A DNA stretch of 59,445 nt from CAWBRT01 sp050015355 (lineage in GTDB: Bacteria > Acidobacteriota > Terriglobia > Terriglobales > Acidobacteriaceae), in the NCBI GenBank assembly GCA_050015355.1, contig JBEKBO010000016.1, forward strand, positions 1-59,445, in the 5' to 3' direction. The notes below the pieces were generated by a model, which saw nothing but the letters and a program-made list of their open reading frames with translations, was not told the DNA's origin and made no database searches. The translations under genes were made by a program, and so were the position numbers. Each line of letters begins with the position of its first letter. Position 1 is the stretch's first letter. Shown piece after piece: positions 52,957-59,445 of the stretch.

Positions 52957-53618
52957 ACCGCCTCTTCGATAGAATGCTCAACGGCGTTACCGGCGGCGAC
53001 TGCATCGATGTCATGTCCTACATGCCCGCGCGTTGCGTTGATTTTGTGCTGACCGACCCGCCCTATCTGGTCCGCTATCACGACCGCTCCGGACGCCGCG
53101 TCATCAACGATGACAATGACGCATGGCTGAAGCCGGCATTCGCGCAGGTTCACCGTGTCCTGAAACCCGATGCGCTTTGTGTGAGTTTTTATGGGTGGAA
53201 TAAAACCGACGTATTCATGGCCGCGTGGCGCGATGCAGGCTTCCGCATCGCCGGCCACATCGTTTTCCGCAAGCGTTATGCCTCCAGCGCAAGGCACCTG
53301 TCTTACACCCACGAACAAGCCTACCTGCTGGCGAAGGGCTTCCCGCCCTTCCCGGACAGGCCGCCACCGGATGTGATCGACTGGCACTATTCCGGGAATC
53401 GTCTGCATCCGACTCAGAAGCCGGTGCAATCCCTCAAACCGCTGATCGCTGCTTTCACGAAGCCGGACGCCGTCGTCCTCGACCCCTTTGCCGGTTCCGG
53501 CTCGACGCTCGTCGCGGCGCATGAGCTGGGGCGCCGGTTCATCGGCATCGACCTCGATCCCGATCACCACCGCACGGCCCGCGAACGCCTCGAACGCATC
53601 ACGGCGGAAGCCGCCTGA
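52953..53618 (+). CDS. Orphan DNA adenine methyltransferase (beta class)
   Basis: 221-aa methyltransferase with the catalytic motif DFVLTDPPYLVRY (DPPY at 35-38) before the SAM motif VLDPFAGSGSTLVAA (about 181-195), the order of beta-class (CcrM/HinfI-like) enzymes. HPTQKPVQSL, also typical, lies between. No restriction endonuclease is adjacent, so it is likely an orphan that protects or regulates the element. ATGA overlap with the upstream gene. A truncated second copy lies 760 bp upstream. Confidence 0.88.
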   Translation: MNRLFDRMLNGVTGGDCIDVMSYMPARCVDFVLTDPPYLVRYHDRSGRRVINDDNDAWLKPAFAQVHRVLKPDALCVSFYGWNKTDVFMAAWRDAGFRIAGHIVFRKRYASSARHLSYTHEQAYLLAKGFPPFPDRPPPDVIDWHYSGNRLHPTQKPVQSLKPLIAAFTKPDAVVLDPFAGSGSTLVAAHELGRRFIGIDLDPDHHRTARERLERITAEAA

Positions 53619-53749
53619 ATGAAGACTTTCCTTCATCCCCTTGCCACGCCATGGTTATTCGGGCACACTGACGCGATGGCCCGCGACTCACGGGCCGTCG
53701 CGCCGCGTATCAACCCCACTGAGGCACCAATGACCTGAACAACAAAAAA

Positions 53750-53772
53750 CCCGCCGGGAGGGCGGGCTTCTT
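53750..53772 (+). terminator. Rho-independent terminator of the small-gene operon
   Basis: Stem CCCGCC / GGCGGG (53750-53755, 53761-53766) with a 5-nt loop, followed by CTTCTT. About 130 bp after the methyltransferase stop. Confidence 0.65.
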
Positions 53773-53902
53773 AAAAAAGGCGATGTAAAGACCTGACAAT
53801 CCCAACATCGCCGATTTTCAGACCCGATGCAAGCGCTTTTTTGCATACGGTCGTCTGCGCCTTTTTCCCGGCTGGTTTTCCCGTAACAACAGGAGAAAAC
53901 CA

Positions 53903-54481
53903 ATGCACCACATTGCATCACCTTGCACCCCCCTTTCCGCCCGCCAGATGCGCTCATACCGCACCTGCTGGCTGCCCGCCGATCATCCCGAGCTCGCCAC
54001 CCCGCCGCGCGACACCGGCGCCTACGTGCCCGAGCTGGCTGCGCGCGTCGACGATGACACGAACCTGACCGACGGCGCCCGGCGATGCGCGCGCAAGCTG
54101 GCGGAATATGTCCACCGCCGCGACCGCGACAGCCACACGGCAGAAATCACCGTCACATGGCTGATGAAGGCCCTCGCAAAATCCCGCCGGACCGTGCAGC
54201 GCTACCTGCGCCAGCTTGAACGCGCCGGCTATATCACCGTCCACGTCATCCACGCCCGCACCCGCATGTGCGCCGGGCTGATGGTCGCGCTGCTGGCCCC
54301 CGTGCTGCCGCGCCACGGCTGGAAAAAGTCAATCAAACCGGATGCGCCAAAGCTGTCACACAAGAACAGTTTCAGATACAGAACCCGGCTGATCCCCCGC
54401 GTTTTATGGGCGATCAAATGCACCGATCCCATCCGCGAGGCATGGGACAGGATGTTGCCGCCGCTTCCGCCTTTCTTCTGA
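53903..54481 (+). CDS. Helix-turn-helix protein, probable mobile-element regulator or replication factor
   Basis: 192 aa. The winged-helix segment VTWLMKALAKSRRTVQRYLR and QLERAGYITV (about 87-115) is a MarR/GntR-style reading head; the rest is basic with a Pro-rich end (LPPLPPFF). The ATG has AGGAG seven bases upstream. Such proteins accompany plasmid and ICE backbones as regulators or initiators. It is separated from the preceding operon by a terminator, so it has its own promoter. Confidence 0.7.
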   Translation: MHHIASPCTPLSARQMRSYRTCWLPADHPELATPPRDTGAYVPELAARVDDDTNLTDGARRCARKLAEYVHRRDRDSHTAEITVTWLMKALAKSRRTVQRYLRQLERAGYITVHVIHARTRMCAGLMVALLAPVLPRHGWKKSIKPDAPKLSHKNSFRYRTRLIPRVLWAIKCTDPIREAWDRMLPPLPPFF

Positions 54482-54804
54482 CCGTCCGTTGATACCGTAA
54501 CCAAAGAAAAAGGGCTCGGCGAGGGGGAGCCTGTGGGCCGCCCAGCCCCCGGAATCCCCGGCATCCCGCATTGAGGCAACCAGCCCGTTCGGTGTTCTTC
54601 GCCGAAATCGTTTCTTCTCCAATATTTTTTCCCCACTTCCCCCGCGCTAGATCAAAGACGGCGTTTTCCAGCGGTGCTCGCCGTCAAGGGTCGAGATGAA
54701 CGCGCAACAACCGCGCGCCCTTGACCGCTCCGCGCCGCTGAACGCCCGGCAACCCGTCGCGGGTTTCGCGAAGAAAAAAATTGTCTTGTAAAGGAGAAAA
54801 TGAA
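54482..54804. other. Leader region with conserved hairpin copy 2
   Basis: No gene. It contains the 54683-54725 hairpin, and AAAGGAG (54790-54796) just before the next small gene. GCCGGGATT-like and GGCGGGTT-type short palindromes (for example CCCGTCGCGGG at about 54750) resemble leaders before other backbone genes. Confidence 0.4.
54683..54725. repeat. Conserved backbone hairpin, copy 2
   Basis: GTCAAGGG (54683-54690) pairs with CCCTTGAC (54718-54725), with loop start TCGAGATGAACG as in copy 1 at 11359. The loop is 27 nt here against 22 nt there. The copies lie 43 kb apart, each in a gene-free stretch of the element backbone. Confidence 0.65.
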
Positions 54805-54933
54805 ATGAAAAACGAAGCTAGCTCCCGCGAAGTCTTAATTGAGGAAACCAGGCTGGAGACCGGTCACACGGGCGCGATGATGCGCCGTGATCTCCGCAAG
54901 CGCGGTGGGACACTAGCCGACTTATCAGGATAA
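54805..54933 (+). CDS. Possible 42-aa protein
   Basis: ATG 54805 after AAAGGAG (spacing 8) encodes MKNEASSREVLIEETRLETG and then a basic Arg/Lys-rich end to TAA 54931-54933. The strong ribosome site is the main support; size and composition are neutral. It is convergent with the TIR gene. Confidence 0.4.
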   Translation: MKNEASSREVLIEETRLETGHTGAMMRRDLRKRGGTLADLSG

Positions 54934-55001
54934 ATCTCTCGGGAGGGGCATCAAATTACTTCGGATAGCCCGACCACTCGACGAGAACCTACCGGCCGGC
55001 T

Positions 55002-58000
55002 TCACAACGCTGCTTTGTCTTTGGATTCTTCAAGGCGAAGCCAGTGAACGCGTCCCAGTGAGTCCCCAGCAATTACTGTGCAGGAGTCGATGAAGGCACA
55101 ACAATTCGCCGAGCCGTCACAAGTGAAGGCGGCTATCTCCGACGCATTTTCCACAGTCCACACCCTCAGCGTCTTGTCGGCAGAGGCTGAAATTGCGCGC
55201 TTCCCGTCGGTGCTCAGAGCTACGCAGTTTATTCTGGCAAAGTGGCCATTCAAGGTATGGATGACGCGGCCCAACTCCACATCCCACACCTTTAGCGTTT
55301 TGTCGTCAGAAGCCGAGACCGCACGCCTTCCGTCGGCGCTCACTGTCACGCTGGTTACCGACTCCGAGTGGCCTTCGAGGGTACAGATGGCGCAGCCTGA
55401 GTCCACATCCCACACCTTTAGCTTGTCATCATCAAAAGCCGAAACGGCGCGCCTCCCGTCCGCACTCAGCGCTAAGCCTCGACCCCATTCAGACTGGCAT
55501 TTCAGGGTGCGGATGACGCATCCCGAGTCCACATCCCACACCTTTAGCGTTTTGTCGTCAGAAGCCGAGATCGCTCGCCTCCCGTCGGCGCTCAGCGAAA
55601 CGCCTCGGATCCAGCTAGAGTGACCTTCTAAGATACGAATGGCGTGGCCCAACTCCACATCCCAAACCTTTAGAGTGTCATCGTCAGAGGCCGAAACTGC
55701 CCGCCTCCCGTCCGCGCTGAACGCTAGGCCTTTTCCCCAGTGAAAGTAACATCTTCGTGTCTTGTATTTCAGGGTATGTATGGCGGTGCCCGACTCCACA
55801 TCCCAAACCTTTAGAGTGTCATCGTCAGAAGCCGAAACTGCGCGCCTCCCGTCCGCGCTCACTACAACGCTAGTTACCGGCTCTGAGTGGCCTTCGGGTG
55901 TGAGAATATTGCGGCCTGACTCCAATCCCCACACCTTCAAAGTGTTATCGTGAGATGCTGAAATGGCACGTTTTCCGTCGGCGCTCAACGCTACGCCGTT
56001 TACTCCGAAAGAATGGCCTTTAAGGGTGAGAATGTTGCGGCCCGACTCCAACCCCCACACCCTCAGTGTGTTGTCATCAGAAGCCGAAACAGCGCGTTTT
56101 CCGTCGGCGCTCAACGCTACGCCTCGGACCCCGCTTGAGTGGCCTTCCAAGGTACGAATATTGCGGCCCAACTCCACGTCCCAAACCTTTAGAGTGTCAT
56201 CGTCCGAGCCGGAAACGATGCACCTCCCGTCGGCGCTCAGTGCTACGCAGTTCACTCTGTCAAAGTGGCCATTCAAGGTATGGATGACGCAGCCCGACTC
56301 CACATCCCACACCTTCAAAGTACTGTCGTCGGAAGCCGAAACAGCGAGCCTTCCGTCGGCGCTCAACACTACACCTCGGACCCAGCCAGAGTGGGCTTCC
56401 AAGGTGCGGACGACGCGGCCCGACTCCACATCCCACACCTTCAGCGTTCTATCTTCAGAAGCCGAAACTGCGCTCTTCCCGTCGGCGCTTAATGCTACGC
56501 ATTGGACCCCGGAATAGTGGCCTTCCAAAGTGCGAATGACGTGGCCCGACTCCACATCCCACACCTTCAGCGTCTTATCTTCAGAAGCCGAAACTGCGCG
56601 CCTCCCGTCGGCGCTTAATGCTACGCCTCGAACGCCAGAGGAATGGCCGTCTAGTGTATTGATGATGCGGCCCGATTCCACATCCCACACCTTTAGCGTG
56701 TGATCTTCAGAAGCTGAGACAGCGCTCTTCCCGTCGGCGCTCAGTGCTACGCCCCGAACCCCTGAAGTGTGGCCTTCCAAAGTGCAAATCAGCGCGGTTC
56801 CAGGCGGAAAGAGGGCGGGCTTCATTGGCCGAAGCCAAAGGGACGGCGCGCCCTCGGCCACGGTGGCCGCAAACTGCGTGATCGCGGGCAGGTGCTGGTA
56901 AGGCAAGAGCCGGCCCACCATCTGCGAGACAAACTGAGCAGGATCGCCCGCCACCACATTTGCCGAGAGCCGCATTGCCCCGAGAATGACGTTGAGCGCC
57001 TCACGGTTTGGGTACTGCGCTCGCACGTAATCGATTTGCAAATCGTGGAGGCGGATGCCATCGGCCTCCCTTTGTGCGAGGGAAAGGCTGACCAACTTCT
57101 CCGCTGTTGCCAGCGCAGTTCCGGAATCGGCATTCCACAGGTCCTGCTGCAACAAGGGTGCTGCCGCCATGTCTTCCAGCAGGACCGCCAGGGCAAGATA
57201 GCAGCGCCGCTCTTCCGGTTCCAATGCCTCCACGCTCACCTGGATGGTCTTGAGCAGATCGGCGTGGGGGTAGTTGGGAAACTGCGCGCGAATCCTGCCC
57301 AGGTCGGCGTTCTGCAGCAGCCCCAGAACGTGCTTCCAGTAGGCTGCGGGTTTGGCGCGGAGCATAGCTCCGATCATGGCCAGAGCCAGCGGGAGACGGC
57401 CGCAATGCTCGATGAGCCTCGCGGCCTCTGGAGGCTGCTGCTCAGCGGTCACTCCGGAATAGCGGGCAAAGACTTCCCGTGCCTTTTCGGGCGTCAACAG
57501 ATCGGCAAGGTGCTCACGCGCACCGAGTGCAGCGGCGATGGAGGTGTCGCGGGTGGTGAACAACAGGCACGAGCGGGCGGATTCGGCGAGGAACGGCTCC
57601 ACGTCGCCGACGCGCCAAACATCGTCGACTATCACCAGCGCCGCCTTTTCCCGCATCAGCGTGCGATAGCGATTGCCGCAGGTCAATTCGCTCTCGTGAG
57701 CCTCGGGGATGTCACCGAGTGCGGTGCGGACCTCGTTGATGCGGGATCGCAGATCGTAAATCGACTCCCTGCCGACGGTAACCCACAGGACACCATCGGG
57801 AAACGCCTGTTGGATGGCTTCGTCGTGGCATAGAGCCTGTGCCAGAATCGTCTTTCCAATACCTCCCATACCCTCCAAAGCGGTGAGGGCGATGCTGTAG
57901 CCGTCTGCGTCGGCAATTAAGGCCTGGCGAAGGCTTTTCTGCTCGTCCGGTCGCTCGACGAAATTCCTTGGCAGTGGCGGGGCAGTGACGTAGGTCGTCC

Positions 58001-58427
58001 GGTAAGTAGCATTCAGAACAGCGCCACCCCGGCTATGACTGAGATCTTCCAAGAGCGTCCGTAACTGGCGCTCATAGGGTTGCGTACCGCTGAAGTCGCG
58101 GTAATTGTCGGGTTCCAGGTGGAGCGGTCTATCGCTGCCGGATGTTGCCAGAAGCGGGATGAGCAGTTTGCCCTTGCGCAAGGCTCGCAGTTGCTCGGCG
58201 CGGCAGATGCGGGAAGCGTAGGAGCCGGGAGTGAGCACGGCCAAAACGGCATACGCCGCGTCTATGCCTTGTTCGATTTTGTCAGTCCAAGAGTCGCCGC
58301 CGGCAATGTTGCGGGCATCGAGCCATGGCTCAAAGCCGTTCGCTGCCAAGTCCGCCCGTAGGCGTTTGGCGAGATCCGCTCCATCCCAGCGAGAATAGGA
58401 GATAAAGATGCTGCGAGCTTTTGGCAT
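55002..58427 (-). CDS. TIR-NB-ARC-WD40 (STAND) protein with 14 WD repeats
   Basis: 1141 aa. N-terminal TIR domain (1-130): SIFISYSRWDGADLAKRLRA, GGDSWTDKIEQGIDAAY, and Glu in SRICRAEQLRAL as likely NADase catalytic residue. NB-ARC (about 165-430): Walker A EGMGGIGKTILAQAL, Walker B ALVIVDDVW, CGRLPLALAMIG as the GLPLA-like motif. From about 545 to the end there are 14 WD40 repeats, thirteen close to GVALSADGRRAVSASDDxT and LKVWDVESG and the last degenerate, enough for two seven-bladed propellers. Such proteins sense a target with the propellers and then let TIR consume NAD+, a cell-suicide type of defence. Start ATG 58427 is preferred; GTG 58442 is possible. It lies alone, in a convergent position. 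Confidence 0.88.
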   Translation of the reverse strand: MPKARSIFISYSRWDGADLAKRLRADLAANGFEPWLDARNIAGGDSWTDKIEQGIDAAYAVLAVLTPGSYASRICRAEQLRALRKGKLLIPLLATSGSDRPLHLEPDNYRDFSGTQPYERQLRTLLEDLSHSRGGAVLNATYRTTYVTAPPLPRNFVERPDEQKSLRQALIADADGYSIALTALEGMGGIGKTILAQALCHDEAIQQAFPDGVLWVTVGRESIYDLRSRINEVRTALGDIPEAHESELTCGNRYRTLMREKAALVIVDDVWRVGDVEPFLAESARSCLLFTTRDTSIAAALGAREHLADLLTPEKAREVFARYSGVTAEQQPPEAARLIEHCGRLPLALAMIGAMLRAKPAAYWKHVLGLLQNADLGRIRAQFPNYPHADLLKTIQVSVEALEPEERRCYLALAVLLEDMAAAPLLQQDLWNADSGTALATAEKLVSLSLAQREADGIRLHDLQIDYVRAQYPNREALNVILGAMRLSANVVAGDPAQFVSQMVGRLLPYQHLPAITQFAATVAEGAPSLWLRPMKPALFPPGTALICTLEGHTSGVRGVALSADGKSAVSASEDHTLKVWDVESGRIINTLDGHSSGVRGVALSADGRRAVSASEDKTLKVWDVESGHVIRTLEGHYSGVQCVALSADGKSAVSASEDRTLKVWDVESGRVVRTLEAHSGWVRGVVLSADGRLAVSASDDSTLKVWDVESGCVIHTLNGHFDRVNCVALSADGRCIVSGSDDDTLKVWDVELGRNIRTLEGHSSGVRGVALSADGKRAVSASDDNTLRVWGLESGRNILTLKGHSFGVNGVALSADGKRAISASHDNTLKVWGLESGRNILTPEGHSEPVTSVVVSADGRRAVSASDDDTLKVWDVESGTAIHTLKYKTRRCYFHWGKGLAFSADGRRAVSASDDDTLKVWDVELGHAIRILEGHSSWIRGVSLSADGRRAISASDDKTLKVWDVDSGCVIRTLKCQSEWGRGLALSADGRRAVSAFDDDKLKVWDVDSGCAICTLEGHSESVTSVTVSADGRRAVSASDDKTLKVWDVELGRVIHTLNGHFARINCVALSTDGKRAISASADKTLRVWTVENASEIAAFTCDGSANCCAFIDSCTVIAGDSLGRVHWLRLEESKDKAAL

Positions 58428-58442
58428 CGGCTGTATGAGCAC

Positions 58443-58622
58443 AATTATGCATCAGGGGCTGGGACTCGCCAACCAGCAAGATTCGCCCTGTACCTATAGA
58501 TGGTGCTAGTCGCAATATGCTCGGATCGTGGCTTCCGTTGAGCCTCCGACTTCATCCATAAATTCCAACTGCTGCCGCGCAGGCCACGGCGACCTGCGCG
58601 GCGTGACCCGCCGGGAATTCAA
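58443..58622. other. Intergenic region upstream of the TIR gene
   Basis: 180 bp, no gene seen. It should hold the TIR gene promoter on the minus strand; no clear -35/-10 pair is visible. Confidence 0.3.
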
Positions 58623-58805
58623 TTAGCCGGGTGCCGCCATTCGCACAGCGCGCGCCCGGCTGATGTTTTCCAGAGAGGCCAGAGCATTCCGCCGCTCCGG
58701 CGATCCCCGCTTCGTGCGGACCAGCACCTGCGATAGCGTGCAGAACAACGCCGATAATTCGCAGTCGCTTTGTTTCTGCAGTTCGTGATTTGTTACCAGT
58801 TTCAT
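58623..58805 (-). CDS. Small backbone protein, 60 aa
   Basis: ATG 58805 with GGAGG seven bases upstream. MKLVTNHELQKQSDCELSAL, RTKRGSPERRNALASLENIS and a basic end form a compact helical protein that I recall from alphaproteobacterial mobile-element backbones; no function is known. Its leader contains GCCCCATGGCGGGG, similar to the leader of the DUF6876 gene. Divergent from the relaxase. Confidence 0.72.
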   Translation of the reverse strand: MKLVTNHELQKQSDCELSALFCTLSQVLVRTKRGSPERRNALASLENISRARAVRMAAPG

Positions 58806-58846
58806 CGTTTTTCCTCCTGCTGTTGAACCCCGCCATGGGGCTTTTC

Positions 58847-59044
58847 ATGAGGAAAAGCGGTCAGCCCGCAGAACAGCCGGACTGTCAACGAATTGCACGG
58901 ATCACTCGGAGCGGTCTGTTCGTTGCACCGGCCGGATGGCTTCGGGCAGCGTCCACTCTGAAAAAAGCCCAATTGCGCGGGAAGCACCGGCAGGAGCAGA
59001 AAGCGTCATACAGTCATACAAACGCATTGATATTGAAGCGTTAA
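58847..59044 (+). CDS. Possible 65-aa basic protein upstream of the relaxase
   Basis: ATG 58847 reads MRKSGQPAEQPDCQRIARIT and is followed by a Lys/Arg-rich chain to TAA 59042-59044. Basic proteins in this position often assist relaxases (MobC-like), but no RHH or other fold is visible and the ribosome site is poor (GGGG). It overlaps the leader of the minus-strand gene. An oriT should lie in this region; I cannot point to it. Confidence 0.3.
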   Translation: MRKSGQPAEQPDCQRIARITRSGLFVAPAGWLRAASTLKKAQLRGKHRQEQKASYSHTNALILKR

Positions 59045-59112
59045 TCCGAATTTAACCGTTTCCATCCGATCATTGATCAAGAGGCGATACGCCGCCTGCG
59101 GCGGAGGGATTT

Positions 59113-59445
59113 TTGATCCTCAAAGGCAATCAACGCGGGGGCGGCCAGCAGCTTGCCGCCCACCTGATGAACAGCTTCGACAATGAAAGGGTCGAAGTCG
59201 CCGACGTGCGCGGCGCCGTCGCGCAGGATCTCTCCGGCGCGTTCGCGGAATGGTCCGCGCAGGCGCGCGCCACGAAGTGCAGGAAGAACCTCTATAGTCT
59301 TTCTCTGAACCCCGACCAGGCTCAGGGCCACCTCACCCGCGCGCAATATCTCGACCTGCTCGCCCGGACCGAGCGCAGCCTCAAGCTGATCGGCCAGCCG
59401 CGCGCCGTCGTCTTCCATGAGAAGCGCGACAAGGACGGAAATCTG
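59113..59445 (+). CDS. Relaxase/mobilisation nuclease, N-terminal part (runs off the window)
   Basis: Starts at TTG 59113 with GGAGGG three bases upstream and stays open to the last base (111 codons). MILKGNQRGGGQQLAAHLMN, FDNERVEVADVRGAVAQDLS, GAFAEWSAQARATKC, NLYSLSLNPDQ and LIGQPRAVVFHEKRDKDGN match the N terminus of relaxases from alphaproteobacterial plasmids and ICEs. The histidine motif should follow immediately outside the window. The ribosome site overlaps a CCGCC/GGCGG hairpin (59092-59106), which might control translation. This gene makes the element mobilisable or conjugative. Confidence 0.85.
   Translation, partial: MILKGNQRGGGQQLAAHLMNSFDNERVEVADVRGAVAQDLSGAFAEWSAQARATKCRKNLYSLSLNPDQAQGHLTRAQYLDLLARTERSLKLIGQPRAVVFHEKRDKDGNL

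Noticed and set aside
53688..53957. 89-codon minus-strand frame with a Cys-rich product
   Set aside because: Crosses the methyltransferase terminator and the leader and start of the HTH gene; no ribosome site.
58552..58848. 98-codon minus-strand frame over the 60-aa backbone gene
   Set aside because: The 60-aa frame has the GGAGG site and a coherent protein; the longer one begins in its leader and is a shadow.
59077..59418. 113-codon minus-strand frame at the right edge
   Set aside because: Antisense to the relaxase, whose sequence is recognisable and open to the window end.
1..59445. CRISPR arrays
   Set aside because: No regularly spaced direct repeats were seen; the repeats at 55-57 kb are the WD40-coding units (about 126 bp) in one open frame.

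Overview
The window is the junction between a bacterial chromosome and a large integrated mobile element that carries many anti-phage genes. The left 9.2 kb is ordinary housekeeping DNA: pyruvate dehydrogenase E2 and dihydrolipoamide dehydrogenase, a PiT phosphate transporter with its DUF47 partner, a DUF4126 membrane protein, a small conserved protein, a dicarboxylate/amino-acid:cation symporter and an aspartate-type aminotransferase. Gene content, high GC and a long GTCATGGCGAGCGAAG-type intergenic inverted repeat recall Acidobacteriota (Terriglobia), but this is an inference without database support. No rRNA or taxonomic marker is present.

The element begins at about 9.44 kb, inside a tRNA-Leu(UAA) gene. 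Only the 5' half of that tRNA remains (9399-9440). It is followed by a tyrosine recombinase (9572-10822) and, 36 bp further on, by a complete second tRNA-Leu(UAA) interrupted after U34 by a 215-nt group I intron. The simplest reading is that integration destroys an essential tRNA and the element supplies a replacement whose attachment core is split by a self-splicing intron, so the integrase cannot use it as a target. This is the most striking feature of the window. The element continues past the right edge, where a relaxase gene starts at 59113 from a TTG codon.

Region by region: 11.2-15.9 kb carries a small backbone gene and two secreted, tail-fibre-like or beta-propeller/LamG proteins. 15.9-16.6 kb is a dead second integrase split by a 101-bp MITE with a 9-bp target duplication. 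16.7-41.5 kb is a defence block: an Mrr-like/STAND NTPase fusion, a SIR2 + middle-component + Rad50-like ABC ATPase operon, a BREX operon of mixed type (RHH regulator, brxE-A-B-C-pglX-pglZ-brxL), an AbiE toxin-antitoxin pair with a palindrome-flanked promoter, and a GHKL ATPase-nuclease fusion with a coupled leader peptide. 42-54.9 kb is mobile-element backbone of the kind seen on alphaproteobacterial plasmids and ICEs: a DUF6876 protein, a two-gene nuclease-like pair, a giant methylase-helicase overlapped by a small gene in another frame, and a chain of short ATGA-coupled genes ending in an orphan adenine methyltransferase. 55-58.4 kb is a TIR-NB-ARC-WD40 protein with 14 near-identical repeats. 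58.6-59.4 kb is a small backbone gene and the start of the relaxase.

Together, the integrase/relaxase backbone moves the cargo, the methylases and helicase probably help it survive entry, and at least seven distinct candidate defence modules give the host a reason to keep it. Two copies of a conserved hairpin (GTCAAGGG...CCCTTGAC) sit in the backbone on either side of the cargo.
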